DNA of 64,000 bases from JBBQWR01 sp038210495 (GTDB lineage: Bacteria > Planctomycetota > Planctomycetia > Pirellulales > DATAWG01), in contig JBBQWR010000006.1 of NCBI GenBank assembly GCA_038210495.1, positions 62,001-126,000 on the forward strand, written 5' to 3'. The notes under the pieces are model-generated. The model did no database searches. It saw only the letters and a list, made by a program, of their open reading frames with translations, and was not told where the DNA came from. Below are positions 35,381 to 42,825 of this stretch, piece by piece; position 1 is the stretch's first letter, and every line of letters starts with the position of its first letter. The position numbers and the translations under genes are program-made.

Positions 35381-36526
35381 ATGTTTGGGAGCACACATCC
35401 GAAGCCGCAGGCCAATCCGCTGCCGGCCGATGCGCGACTGACGGGGACCGTGCATATCTTCGTGGCTTTCGATTGGGGCGACGAGGTCGATCTCGAAGCG
35501 ACACGGACGCTGTTGAACGCTCAGCGCAAGGAGCTGCCCAGGCGGCGCCGCACTCCCTCGTCGTTTAACTACACTCCGCGGCCGCTCCAGTTTCCCCTTG
35601 AGGCCATCGCACTGCGGCACGCCGAACCGACTGGCTCTTCCCAGTCGCTGGTCGCTTCGGCCGATGTGACGCTATTCGACTTTGGGGGCGCGAGCGTGGC
35701 CCTACGGCTGCCGATCGAAATGACGGGAGCTGAATTATGTCAATTCGCGGGTCAATTGGCGGATTCCGAGTGGCTAGTCGAGCGAGCCACGGCGGCGACG
35801 GCCGAATTGTTCGAGCAGCTGCGACCAGCGATTCAGCAGCCGCATTTCAGTCCGCTGACCGAGGAGTACATTGTCTTTCAGCTGGTTCCCGGCGATCCGC
35901 TCCCGCTCCCGCCAGCGCTCATCGCGGACAGCGCGGCGTGGGTCGCGGCGCTCGTGCGACTGGAAACGGAGCCGCTCAGCGGCGAACAGATCGCGGCGGC
36001 TTTGCAAAGTCACATCACCTATAATCCTTATGATTTGTTCGTGCCCGAGTGGTCGGCGGCGCTGTTGATCGATCGCGACTGCGAGGAGACGCTGCAAACA
36101 ATCGAGTTTGCCAATTTGCAGCTTTTGGAGTTTCGGTTCATCGACCGATTGCTGGATGACCGGCTAGCGGACGCCTATCGATTGATTCATCCGCTGACGC
36201 GACGGCTGCTGCCGTTTTGGCGAACCCACGCTCAGCCGCTCAGGGCTCTAGGTGAATTGCGAATCCATGCCAACAGTCTCTTCGAGCGAACCGGTAACAC
36301 GCTGAAATTGGTGGGGGACCAGTATCTCGCCCGGGTCTACCGACTGTTGGCCACTCGATTCCACTTAGACCAATGGGAGCAGAGCATTCAGCGGTCGCTG
36401 GAAGTGGTCGAAAGCGTGTATCGGGTGCTCGCCGACCAAGCCGCCAGTTATCGGACGGAGTCGCTGGAGATCATCGTGATCGTGCTCATCGCGTTCGAGC
36501 TGGTGATGGCAATTGTTAGACACTGA
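35381..36526 (+). CDS. DUF155 (Rmd1/Sif2)-like protein with C-terminal membrane anchor
   Basis: A 381-residue protein. A charged N-terminal region precedes a helical C-terminal half ending in one transmembrane helix (SLEIIVIVLIAFELVMAIV, about residues 358-376). The run LRALGELRIHANSLFERTGN, YLARVYRLLATRFHLDQWEQ, then ADQAASYRTESLEIIVIVLI matches the layout of DUF155/Rmd1 proteins, in which helices precede an R...LE-I-I-V-x-L-I-x-x-E membrane segment. Eukaryotic members are mitochondrial inner-membrane proteins; bacterial roles are not known to me. It stands alone between two other single genes. Confidence 0.65.
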   Translation: MFGSTHPKPQANPLPADARLTGTVHIFVAFDWGDEVDLEATRTLLNAQRKELPRRRRTPSSFNYTPRPLQFPLEAIALRHAEPTGSSQSLVASADVTLFDFGGASVALRLPIEMTGAELCQFAGQLADSEWLVERATAATAELFEQLRPAIQQPHFSPLTEEYIVFQLVPGDPLPLPPALIADSAAWVAALVRLETEPLSGEQIAAALQSHITYNPYDLFVPEWSAALLIDRDCEETLQTIEFANLQLLEFRFIDRLLDDRLADAYRLIHPLTRRLLPFWRTHAQPLRALGELRIHANSLFERTGNTLKLVGDQYLARVYRLLATRFHLDQWEQSIQRSLEVVESVYRVLADQAASYRTESLEIIVIVLIAFELVMAIVRH

Positions 36527-36837
36527 AAGTTCACAAGCCCAAACAATACAGGGGCGCCCAACATTCGGGGTCGAATTCCGTCAAAATTTGAGCCGGAGCG
36601 GCGTGGTGAACCAGTTTCCACGGCATTGAAACCCTGCGAACGTACCAGGAGACAAGCCATGCGTAGCCCGAAAAACCCGCTCAATTGAAAAAACCGTTCG
36701 GACGCCACGAAACGATTCGTTCAAAAGCCGCCGGCCGAATTGACCGGGTGATTCGGCATGTAATACTATGTTGATCATCCGCCGAGCGGGCCACTAACGG
36801 CATTTAAGAAGGGCTATGCAGTCTTTCACGTCACACG
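36527..36837. other. Intergenic region without a supported gene
   Basis: This 311-bp gap separates the DUF155-like gene from the alpha/beta hydrolase. Short frames on both strands show no family signature or ribosome-binding site. No repeat shared with the rest of the window was seen. Confidence 0.6.
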
Positions 36838-37632
36838 ATGTTTCAACATATCCTCAAATTGCTCGGACTCCCCCCCTCTGACGGATACCGTCGCGCCCAG
36901 CCCTTAATTCTCGTCAACGGCTTAGCGGAACAGGGAGAGAGCTGGTATCTGAACCGGAGCGTGTGGCAAAAGCACTACGACGTGCATTCGCCCGGAGTTC
37001 TCGTTTACGATGGCCCGGTCATGCAGGAGCGGCTGGCCGGACGAGAGCCGATTAACATCAGTTTCTTGACCGATCGCCTCGAGGAGTACTTGGATCGCTT
37101 CGCCCAATCTCCTCCGTATAACTTGGTGGCAAGCAGCCTGGGCGCCCAGATCTCGGTCGAGTATGCGGCTCGCCATAACGAGAAGGTCGACAAGCTCGTC
37201 TTGTTGTGCCCTTCGGGATTTGGCTCGGTCGAGCGATTTCCGGTCATGGAAGGGGCGCGATCCAAGAACTACCAAGGATTGGTCGAAAGCACCTTCTTCG
37301 ATCGTCGTCGCGCGAGTCCGCGGATCGTGGACTATTACGAACGGAAGTTTGCCAGTAAGCCTTGGCGGCGAGCCCTGTTCGAAACGGTGCGTGGCACAAA
37401 GAGTCACTCGGTGCGGGATAAGTTGACGCAATTCGATCGGCCTACGCTCGTGATTTGTGGCCGCGAAGACCGCATCGTCGATCCTCATGAAGTGTATGAG
37501 GCAGTCAAGTATCTTCCGAACTTCCGCTTCGTGATGGTTCCTCGTTGCGGCCACGCGCCGCAGTTGGAATGTCCGCGGTTGATCAATCGCATGGTCGTCG
37601 AGTTTTTGAACTCCGGCGCGTCAGCGGCTTGA
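36838..37632 (+). CDS. Alpha/beta hydrolase
   Basis: A 264-residue cytoplasmic-type hydrolase with no signal peptide. The nucleophile elbow is VASSLGAQI (catalytic Ser in A-S-S-L-G), the acid region is VICGREDRIVDPHE and the catalytic His is in RCGHAPQLE. The order and spacing of the triad fit the MhpC/hydrolase-fold family with a small cap domain. The substrate is unknown. The ATG at 36838 lacks a clear Shine-Dalgarno; the ATG at 36816 is in another frame. A 70-bp palindromic element starts 16 nt after the stop. Confidence 0.82.
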   Translation: MFQHILKLLGLPPSDGYRRAQPLILVNGLAEQGESWYLNRSVWQKHYDVHSPGVLVYDGPVMQERLAGREPINISFLTDRLEEYLDRFAQSPPYNLVASSLGAQISVEYAARHNEKVDKLVLLCPSGFGSVERFPVMEGARSKNYQGLVESTFFDRRRASPRIVDYYERKFASKPWRRALFETVRGTKSHSVRDKLTQFDRPTLVICGREDRIVDPHEVYEAVKYLPNFRFVMVPRCGHAPQLECPRLINRMVVEFLNSGASAA

Positions 37633-37647
37633 TCAGGGATTGGCCGT

Positions 37648-37717
37648 GTAGCGGAATTCGTGAGAATTCCGAGTTTTCAGCGGCCGTGCGGCTCCGAATT
37701 CTTACGAATTCGGCTAC
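37648..37717. repeat. 70-bp GAATTC double-hairpin element, copy B (inverted)
   Basis: This is the reverse-complement counterpart of 35184-35253 with 64 of 70 identical positions. Internal hairpins are GGAATTC-GTGA-GAATTCC and CCGAATTC-TTAC-GAATTCGG. It fills the 105-bp gap between two convergent genes, starting 16 nt after the hydrolase stop and ending 21 nt before the beta-lactamase-fold gene's stop. Confidence 0.9.
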
Positions 37718-37737
37718 GGATTGGATAATGCAACGGC

Positions 37738-38970
37738 TTAGGCCGCTCGCCGGACGCTGCCGAGCGCGCGGAGACATCGGTAACACGCATCCCGGACCGT
37801 CTTTTCGCGTGCGTCGTCGAATAGCCGAAATCCCATCTTGTTCGTAACGTAGGCAAAGCCGAGCTGCTCATCGGGATCGGCCATCCCAAAGCAACCACCA
37901 GCGCCTGGACAACCGAATGCGGTTGGCCCGGAGCCAAAAGACATGTCGCGGCTGGGTCGCGAAAAGCCAAAGCCGTATCGCGTGTCGATCTTCAAGATGG
38001 CGTCGCGCAATCCCAGTTGCGGTGGAGTTTGATGGGCAATCAACTCTTGCCAAGTCCGTCGCGTGATCCCCAATTCGCGGCCGCCGGCAGCCAGGCAGCC
38101 GAAAATGCGTGCAATGGCCCGCGCCTCGCCGATCCCATTGGCGGATGGAATCTCGACGCCCCGCAACTCCGGATTGCCGATGTCGGCGGGATTCTGTAAG
38201 CGAAGGGCGCCAACGGAGCGGGCTACCAAGGATTGAGGCCAGATTCCGGACAAAACCATCCCGAGCGGCAATTCACCGAGATGCCATAACAACGCCAGAC
38301 GATGGTAACCCTTCGTACGCGCCAGTCGTTGCTCATCGATGCCTTTTGGCAGACCGATGTAGAACTCCGCTTTCAGGGGCGCTGCGACTTCGTCGCGGAA
38401 AAACTCGCCCAGGCTCCGGCGCTGCGGATCGGTTCGCCGGATTAGCTCGTTTTGGTACCAGCCGAGGGTCAGAGCGTGATACCCGTGTCTCATGCCTGGC
38501 TGCCACGCGGGCCGCTGCCTCGCCAGGATTTCCGCCAACGCATCATGATCGGCGAGCTCTGCCACCGACACGCATTGATCGAGCGCGATCAGCCCGCTCT
38601 GGTGCGCAAGCAATTGGCGAACGGTGATATGAGACTTGCCTTGCTGCTGAAACTCAGGCCAGTAGTCGGCGACGGGAAGGTCTAACTCGAAAAGCTCACG
38701 GCTGTGAGCGACGGCCATCGCCGCGGCTGCCATTCCCTTGGAAACCGAGAACACAAGGGATAAGGTATGCTCCGTCCAGGGGAGAGAGTTCGACCAGCAG
38801 CGTTGGCCGCCCCAGAGGTCAACCACTTTCTGGCCGCCGTGGTAGATCGCACAGGCGGCGCCCTGTTCGCCAAACTCGACGAAGTTGCGTTCGAATTCAC
38901 GGCGTACTTCGTCGAACTCGGGGGCAACGATGCCCTCGATCGGGGGTGGATTATTCGCTGTTCGCTTCAT
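37738..38970 (-). CDS. Serine beta-lactamase-fold esterase/peptidase (class C-like)
   Basis: A 410-residue protein of the Beta-lactamase (PF00144) family. The SxxK catalytic motif is in LVFSVSKGMAAAAM; the second motif is YHALTLGW (Tyr-His-Ala instead of Tyr-x-Asn). GGGCFGM-type residues near the C-terminus (FGCPGAGGCFGMADPD) take the place of the KTG loop. The pattern fits EstB-like esterases better than true beta-lactamases. There is no signal peptide, so it is likely cytoplasmic. The substrate is unknown. Confidence 0.85.
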   Translation of the reverse strand: MKRTANNPPPIEGIVAPEFDEVRREFERNFVEFGEQGAACAIYHGGQKVVDLWGGQRCWSNSLPWTEHTLSLVFSVSKGMAAAAMAVAHSRELFELDLPVADYWPEFQQQGKSHITVRQLLAHQSGLIALDQCVSVAELADHDALAEILARQRPAWQPGMRHGYHALTLGWYQNELIRRTDPQRRSLGEFFRDEVAAPLKAEFYIGLPKGIDEQRLARTKGYHRLALLWHLGELPLGMVLSGIWPQSLVARSVGALRLQNPADIGNPELRGVEIPSANGIGEARAIARIFGCLAAGGRELGITRRTWQELIAHQTPPQLGLRDAILKIDTRYGFGFSRPSRDMSFGSGPTAFGCPGAGGCFGMADPDEQLGFAYVTNKMGFRLFDDAREKTVRDACYRCLRALGSVRRAA

Positions 38971-39086
38971 GGAGAACGCTTTCCGCGCTGACTCGTCAGC
39001 GGCCGCCCGGATACCCCGAATTCCGTGGGAATTCTATCAACCGGTTACAGCACGTCCAATGCCGAAATCAGCGGGTCGCATTTCCA

Positions 39087-39140
39087 TAGCACGGGCTTCC
39101 AGCCTGTGTCCAGCCGACACAGGCATGATGCCTGGTGCTA
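39087..39140. repeat. TAGCACGGGCTTCC palindromic element
   Basis: Outer ends TAGCAC/GTGCTA and an inner stem GCCTGTGTC (39102-39110) pairing with GACACAGGC (39116-39124) make a nested hairpin. It lies in the 674-bp gap (38971-39644), which otherwise holds a GAATTC hairpin and no supported gene. Fragments such as AIALVREHHVQWLKHQ around 39490-39540 could be a coding remnant, but I cannot name it. Confidence 0.65.
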
Positions 39141-39169
39141 CAACAGGCTGAAGGCAAGTGGCCGACCCA

Positions 39170-39195
39170 TAGCCGAATTCGTGAGAATTCGGCTA
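39170..39195. repeat. Half-copy of GAATTC hairpin element
   Basis: TAGCCGAATTC-GTGA-GAATTCGGCTA is a perfect 11-bp stem with a 4-nt loop. It corresponds to one half of the 70-bp elements at 35184 and 37648. Confidence 0.85.
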
Positions 39196-39644
39196 CGGGT
39201 CAAGCCGCCAAGCGTCAGGTCGCCGGGGCTGGAGCCGTCCTCGCCAAAGTCCCGGAGAGTGGTTGCGACTTCGAGAGCAGGCCATGAGGCGAGCGTCCCG
39301 GCGAGCGCGAGAATTCCGCGTCGAAGGCTTGGCCGGCGTGCGCTGGTTGGCTAATGTGGATGGGCGCAATCGTCACGTCTCGGCCCTCGCCCAGGACTGC
39401 GAGCGATCTACCTTGAAAGGAGCCGTTTTTGGCGCCGGAACACTCGGTCACGTACGGGCAACAAGTCAGCCTTGCCACCGCCGACGAGGCCATTGCGTTG
39501 GTTCGCGAGCATCATGTCCAATGGTTAAAACATCAGGGGAGTTGACGCGATTTTTTCACCGACGTGCGAACGAAAAAAATGCCCGGCGTCATTGGGCGCT
39601 CGTTACAATGGCGACGACTCCAAATATCAAACGCGAGGTGAGCC

Positions 39645-40292
39645 ATGGCTGAGATCAACGATTTACTTAAGCGGATTGACGCGGAATTCAATTCGAGCCA
39701 GGACAAGCTAAAAGCGTTTCAAGTCGAGAAAGCGCAGGAGCATGTCGATCGCCAGCAGCGACTCGAGCAATACAGCGAGCTATTAGGCAGCCTGGTCGAT
39801 GTCTGGCGGCCGCGATTGGAGGCGCTCAAGGCAAAATTCGGCGATCGGGCCCAAGTGACGCCGACGATCAACCCCAGCCGACGAAACGCCGCCTTCAAGT
39901 TCGACACGGAGTTGGCTCGCGTCGATCTCCGGTTGTCGGCGTATACCGATCAGGACGTCCGCAAGGCGATCTTCAGCTACGATTTGGAGATCACGCCGAT
40001 TCTGATGCAATTCGAATCGCATGCCGACATCGAATTTCCGCTCGACGCAGTTGATCGCGAGGCGCTGGCCAAGTGGTTCGACGATCGAATCGTCGGCTTC
40101 GTCCGGACCTATCTTTCGCTTCACGAGAACCAATACTACCTGATGGGGCACATGGTCGAGGACCCAGTCGCCAAGATCAAATTTCCCAAATTCGCGGCCG
40201 GGGCAAAGCTCGAGCGGAACGGCAAAACAATTTATTTTATCGATGAACAGACTCGGGATGAGTACGCGAAGCGCTCCGGTGGCGGGGCATAA
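39645..40292 (+). CDS. Hypothetical protein with Cys-less YHS-like C-terminal domain
   Basis: A 215-residue protein with no signal peptide. Residues 1-60 are helical and charged (probable coiled coil). A middle domain (RRNAAFKFDTELARVDLRLS, then ITPILMQFESHADIEF) is unrecognised. The C-terminal 45 residues (VEDPVAKIKFPKFAAGAKLE, then NGKTIYFIDEQTRDEYAK) follow the YHS metal-binding template DPV...GxxYYFxSxxxxxxF, but no cysteine remains. AGGTGAG precedes the ATG. It is 59 nt ahead of the efflux adaptor and may share its transcript. Confidence 0.7.
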   Translation: MAEINDLLKRIDAEFNSSQDKLKAFQVEKAQEHVDRQQRLEQYSELLGSLVDVWRPRLEALKAKFGDRAQVTPTINPSRRNAAFKFDTELARVDLRLSAYTDQDVRKAIFSYDLEITPILMQFESHADIEFPLDAVDREALAKWFDDRIVGFVRTYLSLHENQYYLMGHMVEDPVAKIKFPKFAAGAKLERNGKTIYFIDEQTRDEYAKRSGGGA

Positions 40293-40351
40293 GGAAGTCT
40301 AGGCGATATTTTTTAGATGCTTGCCGTTCGTGGATTTTTCAGGAGACTCCT

Positions 40352-41548
40352 ATGTTACGTCCTTTTCGACTTGCCCTCATCGCGCCTTTCGTCCTCGGGG
40401 CCGCTTGCGGCGGTGGTTGCCAAAAGGCGGCGGCCCCGGCCAGTGAGTCGAAACCGCCGAAAGTGACGGTGCGGGCGCCGGTGTTTTCGAAGATCACCGA
40501 CGAGGATTCGTACACCGGTTGGCTCCGGCCGTCGGATAAGGTCGAGGTTCGCGCCCGCGTTCGTGGACATATCGATAAGGTCGCTTTTCACGACGGCGAC
40601 ATGATCGCGAAAGACCAATTGCTGTTTGAGCTGGACCCTCGTCCGTTTCAGACGCAGATCGATCAGGCGCTGTCGCAGGGGAGGGCGATCGACGCCCAGC
40701 GGGTCGCGCTGCAAAAGGACGTGGACCGCTATACGGAACTAGTGAAAACCAATACCGTCACGCAACAGACATTCGATAAAGCGGTCGCGGACGTGGCGTA
40801 CGCCGAAGCTCAGGTTGCCGCGAAGTTGGAAGAGGTAAAGGGGCTGCGGCTCAACTTGGAATACGCGAAAATTACCGCGCCAATCGCGGGAAAAAGCGGC
40901 CGCGCTCAACTCACCGAGGGCAATCTGGTGAATGCTGGCGGCAGCGATCCGGTGTTGACGACGATTGTCGCCACCGATCCCCTCTCGCTGTACTTTTCCG
41001 TGGACGAGCCGGCGCTGCAGAAATTCCTCAAGGCCGACAAAGACGCCGAGAAGAAAAATGGCGACGAGATGGACAAACGTCCGCTCCGCGAGCGGAACAT
41101 CAAAATCCGATTCGGATTGGATACCGACGAGGGGTATCCGCACGAGGCAACGCTCGATTTTGCGAATAATGAAATCGATGCCTCAACCGGGACAGTCGAA
41201 GTCAGGGCGACGGTAAAAAATCCGGACGGCTTGTTTACGCCAGGCTACCGAGCCCGAGTTCGCATTCCGGTCGGCGCCGCATACGAGGCCATCTTAGTGC
41301 CCGAGGTGGCGATCAACACCGATCAAGATCGCAAGTATTTGCTGACGGTCGACGCCAAGGGCATCGTAAAGCGCTGTGACGTGCGCCTCGGGCGCTTGCT
41401 CGACGATGGGATGCAGATCGTCAGCGGGCCGAGTTCGCCGCTGGCCAAGGACACTCAGATTATTGTCGAGGGAATGCAGCGCGCCCGCTTGAATTATCCC
41501 GTCGAGCCGATTGCCGAACCGGCGCCGACACAGACGGCCTCACAGTAG
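40352..41548 (+). CDS. RND efflux periplasmic adaptor (HlyD/MexA family)
   Basis: A 398-residue membrane-fusion protein with a lipoprotein signal (VLGAAC lipobox). It has the MexA/AcrA order: a lipoyl-like half (RARVRGHIDKVAFHDGDMIA), a coiled-coil hairpin (about residues 105-165), the second lipoyl half (ITAPIAGKSGRAQLTEGNLV) and a beta-barrel/membrane-proximal domain. It bridges the inner-membrane pump to an outer-membrane channel. AGGAG sits just before the ATG. The pump gene follows 116 nt on. No TolC-type channel gene is in the window. Confidence 0.9.
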   Translation: MLRPFRLALIAPFVLGAACGGGCQKAAAPASESKPPKVTVRAPVFSKITDEDSYTGWLRPSDKVEVRARVRGHIDKVAFHDGDMIAKDQLLFELDPRPFQTQIDQALSQGRAIDAQRVALQKDVDRYTELVKTNTVTQQTFDKAVADVAYAEAQVAAKLEEVKGLRLNLEYAKITAPIAGKSGRAQLTEGNLVNAGGSDPVLTTIVATDPLSLYFSVDEPALQKFLKADKDAEKKNGDEMDKRPLRERNIKIRFGLDTDEGYPHEATLDFANNEIDASTGTVEVRATVKNPDGLFTPGYRARVRIPVGAAYEAILVPEVAINTDQDRKYLLTVDAKGIVKRCDVRLGRLLDDGMQIVSGPSSPLAKDTQIIVEGMQRARLNYPVEPIAEPAPTQTASQ

Positions 41549-41664
41549 CTGCCACTAAGAAAGCCGGCCACGGATCGGCAGTCACCTTTCGCCAGGGGGG
41601 CCGTGGCGAGATTCCCAGACGCTGGCCCGACGAAAAAAACTCCCGACGATCTTGAGCCCACACC

Positions 41665-42825
41665 ATGATATCCCACTTCTTTATCGATCATCCCATCTTC
41701 GCCACGGTGCTCTCGATTGTCATCGTGATCGTCGGCGGCGTCGGGGTTGTCGGTCTGCCGATTGCCCAATATCCCGAAGTCGCGCCGCCCGTCGTTCAAG
41801 TCTCGGCGACTTATCCCGGGGCAAATGCCAAAACGGTGGCCGATATTGTGGCTATTCCGATCGAACAGGAAGTCAACGGCGTCGAGAATATGCTCTACAT
41901 GTCGTCGCGCTCGACGAACGATGGGCAAATGCTGCTCGACGTGACGTTCAAGGTCGGCACGAATCTCGACATGGCGCAGGTTCTCGTGCAGAACCGCGTC
42001 GCGATCGCCGAGGCAAAACTGCCCGACGAAGTGAAGCGGCTGGGCGTGACCACGAAAAAGAAGTCCCCCGCCATTTTGATGATCGTCAATATCATCTCGC
42101 CGGACGGGAGCAAGGATCAGCTCTACCTAAGCAATTTCGCGCTTCGCGAGATCAAAGATGAATTGGCCCGCGTCGCGGGGGTCGGTGACGTCTCGTTTCT
42201 CGGCCCGCGCGATTACAGCCTGCGCATCTGGCTCGACCCGGAGAAGCTAGCCGCCAAGAGCTTGACTGCCGGAGACGTCATCAAGTCCGTCAAGGAGCAA
42301 AACACCCAGGTGGCTGCCGGCCGGCTCGGGCAGCCGCCGGTCCCGGCCGGGTCGAAGCTGGCCTATCAACTCACGATCAATACCCAAGGACGGCTGGTCG
42401 ACGAAAAGGAGTTCGGGGATATCGTGGTCAAAAGTGGCGAACAGGGGCAGAATATTTTTCTGCGCAACCTTGTCCGCGACACCAAATTCGGCAAGGACGG
42501 CACGGAAACGGAGAAGGGAATCGAGCTGGGCGCCAAGAACTACGACGTCAACAGCTACCTCGATGGGAAGCCGGCCGTGACGATGGCCGTGTTTCAATTG
42601 CCCGGCTCCAATGCGCTGAAAACGGCTGAGGCGATTCGGGAAAAGATGCATGCCCTCAGCCAGCGATTCCCAGAGGGGGTCGAGTATGTGGTCCATTACG
42701 ACACACCGTGTTCGTCGATGAATCGATCCACGAAGTCTTCAAGACGCTGCTGGAAGCCTTCGCACTCGTGTTCATCGTGGTACTGGTCTTCCTGCAGGAT
42801 TGGCGGGCGACGATCGTGCCCATGA
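41665..42825 (+). CDS. RND efflux pump, N-terminal part (frameshifted)
   Basis: This frame encodes TM1 and the first porter half of an AcrB/MexB-type pump: MISHFFIDHPIFATVLSIVI, YPEVAPPVVQVSATYPGANA, VEQ-like GVENMLYMSS and a full PN/PC region up to VVHYDTP. After about residue 348 the frame becomes unrelated (CSSMNRSTKSS...) and ends at 42825. The expected continuation (FVDESIHEVFKTLLEA) is in the next frame from 42708. One missing base near 42701-42708 (for example GACACACC for GACACCACC, giving YDTTVFVDES) would join them. It is either a sequence error or a recent inactivating mutation. Confidence 0.88.
   Translation: MISHFFIDHPIFATVLSIVIVIVGGVGVVGLPIAQYPEVAPPVVQVSATYPGANAKTVADIVAIPIEQEVNGVENMLYMSSRSTNDGQMLLDVTFKVGTNLDMAQVLVQNRVAIAEAKLPDEVKRLGVTTKKKSPAILMIVNIISPDGSKDQLYLSNFALREIKDELARVAGVGDVSFLGPRDYSLRIWLDPEKLAAKSLTAGDVIKSVKEQNTQVAAGRLGQPPVPAGSKLAYQLTINTQGRLVDEKEFGDIVVKSGEQGQNIFLRNLVRDTKFGKDGTETEKGIELGAKNYDVNSYLDGKPAVTMAVFQLPGSNALKTAEAIREKMHALSQRFPEGVEYVVHYDTPCSSMNRSTKSSRRCWKPSHSCSSWYWSSCRIGGRRSCP

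Noticed and set aside
37738..38970. Antibiotic-resistance beta-lactamase
   Set aside because: The fold is class C-like but the second motif is YHA and the KTG loop is absent; an esterase/peptidase is more likely and there is no signal peptide.
39215..39652. Coding genes in the gap after the beta-lactamase-fold gene
   Set aside because: Several overlapping short frames exist on both strands, but none has a start with a ribosome-binding site or a recognisable family; at most a remnant.
42690..42720. Programmed ribosomal frameshift in the RND gene
   Set aside because: No slippery heptamer followed by a pseudoknot is visible and such pumps are not known to use frameshifting; mutation or sequence error is simpler.
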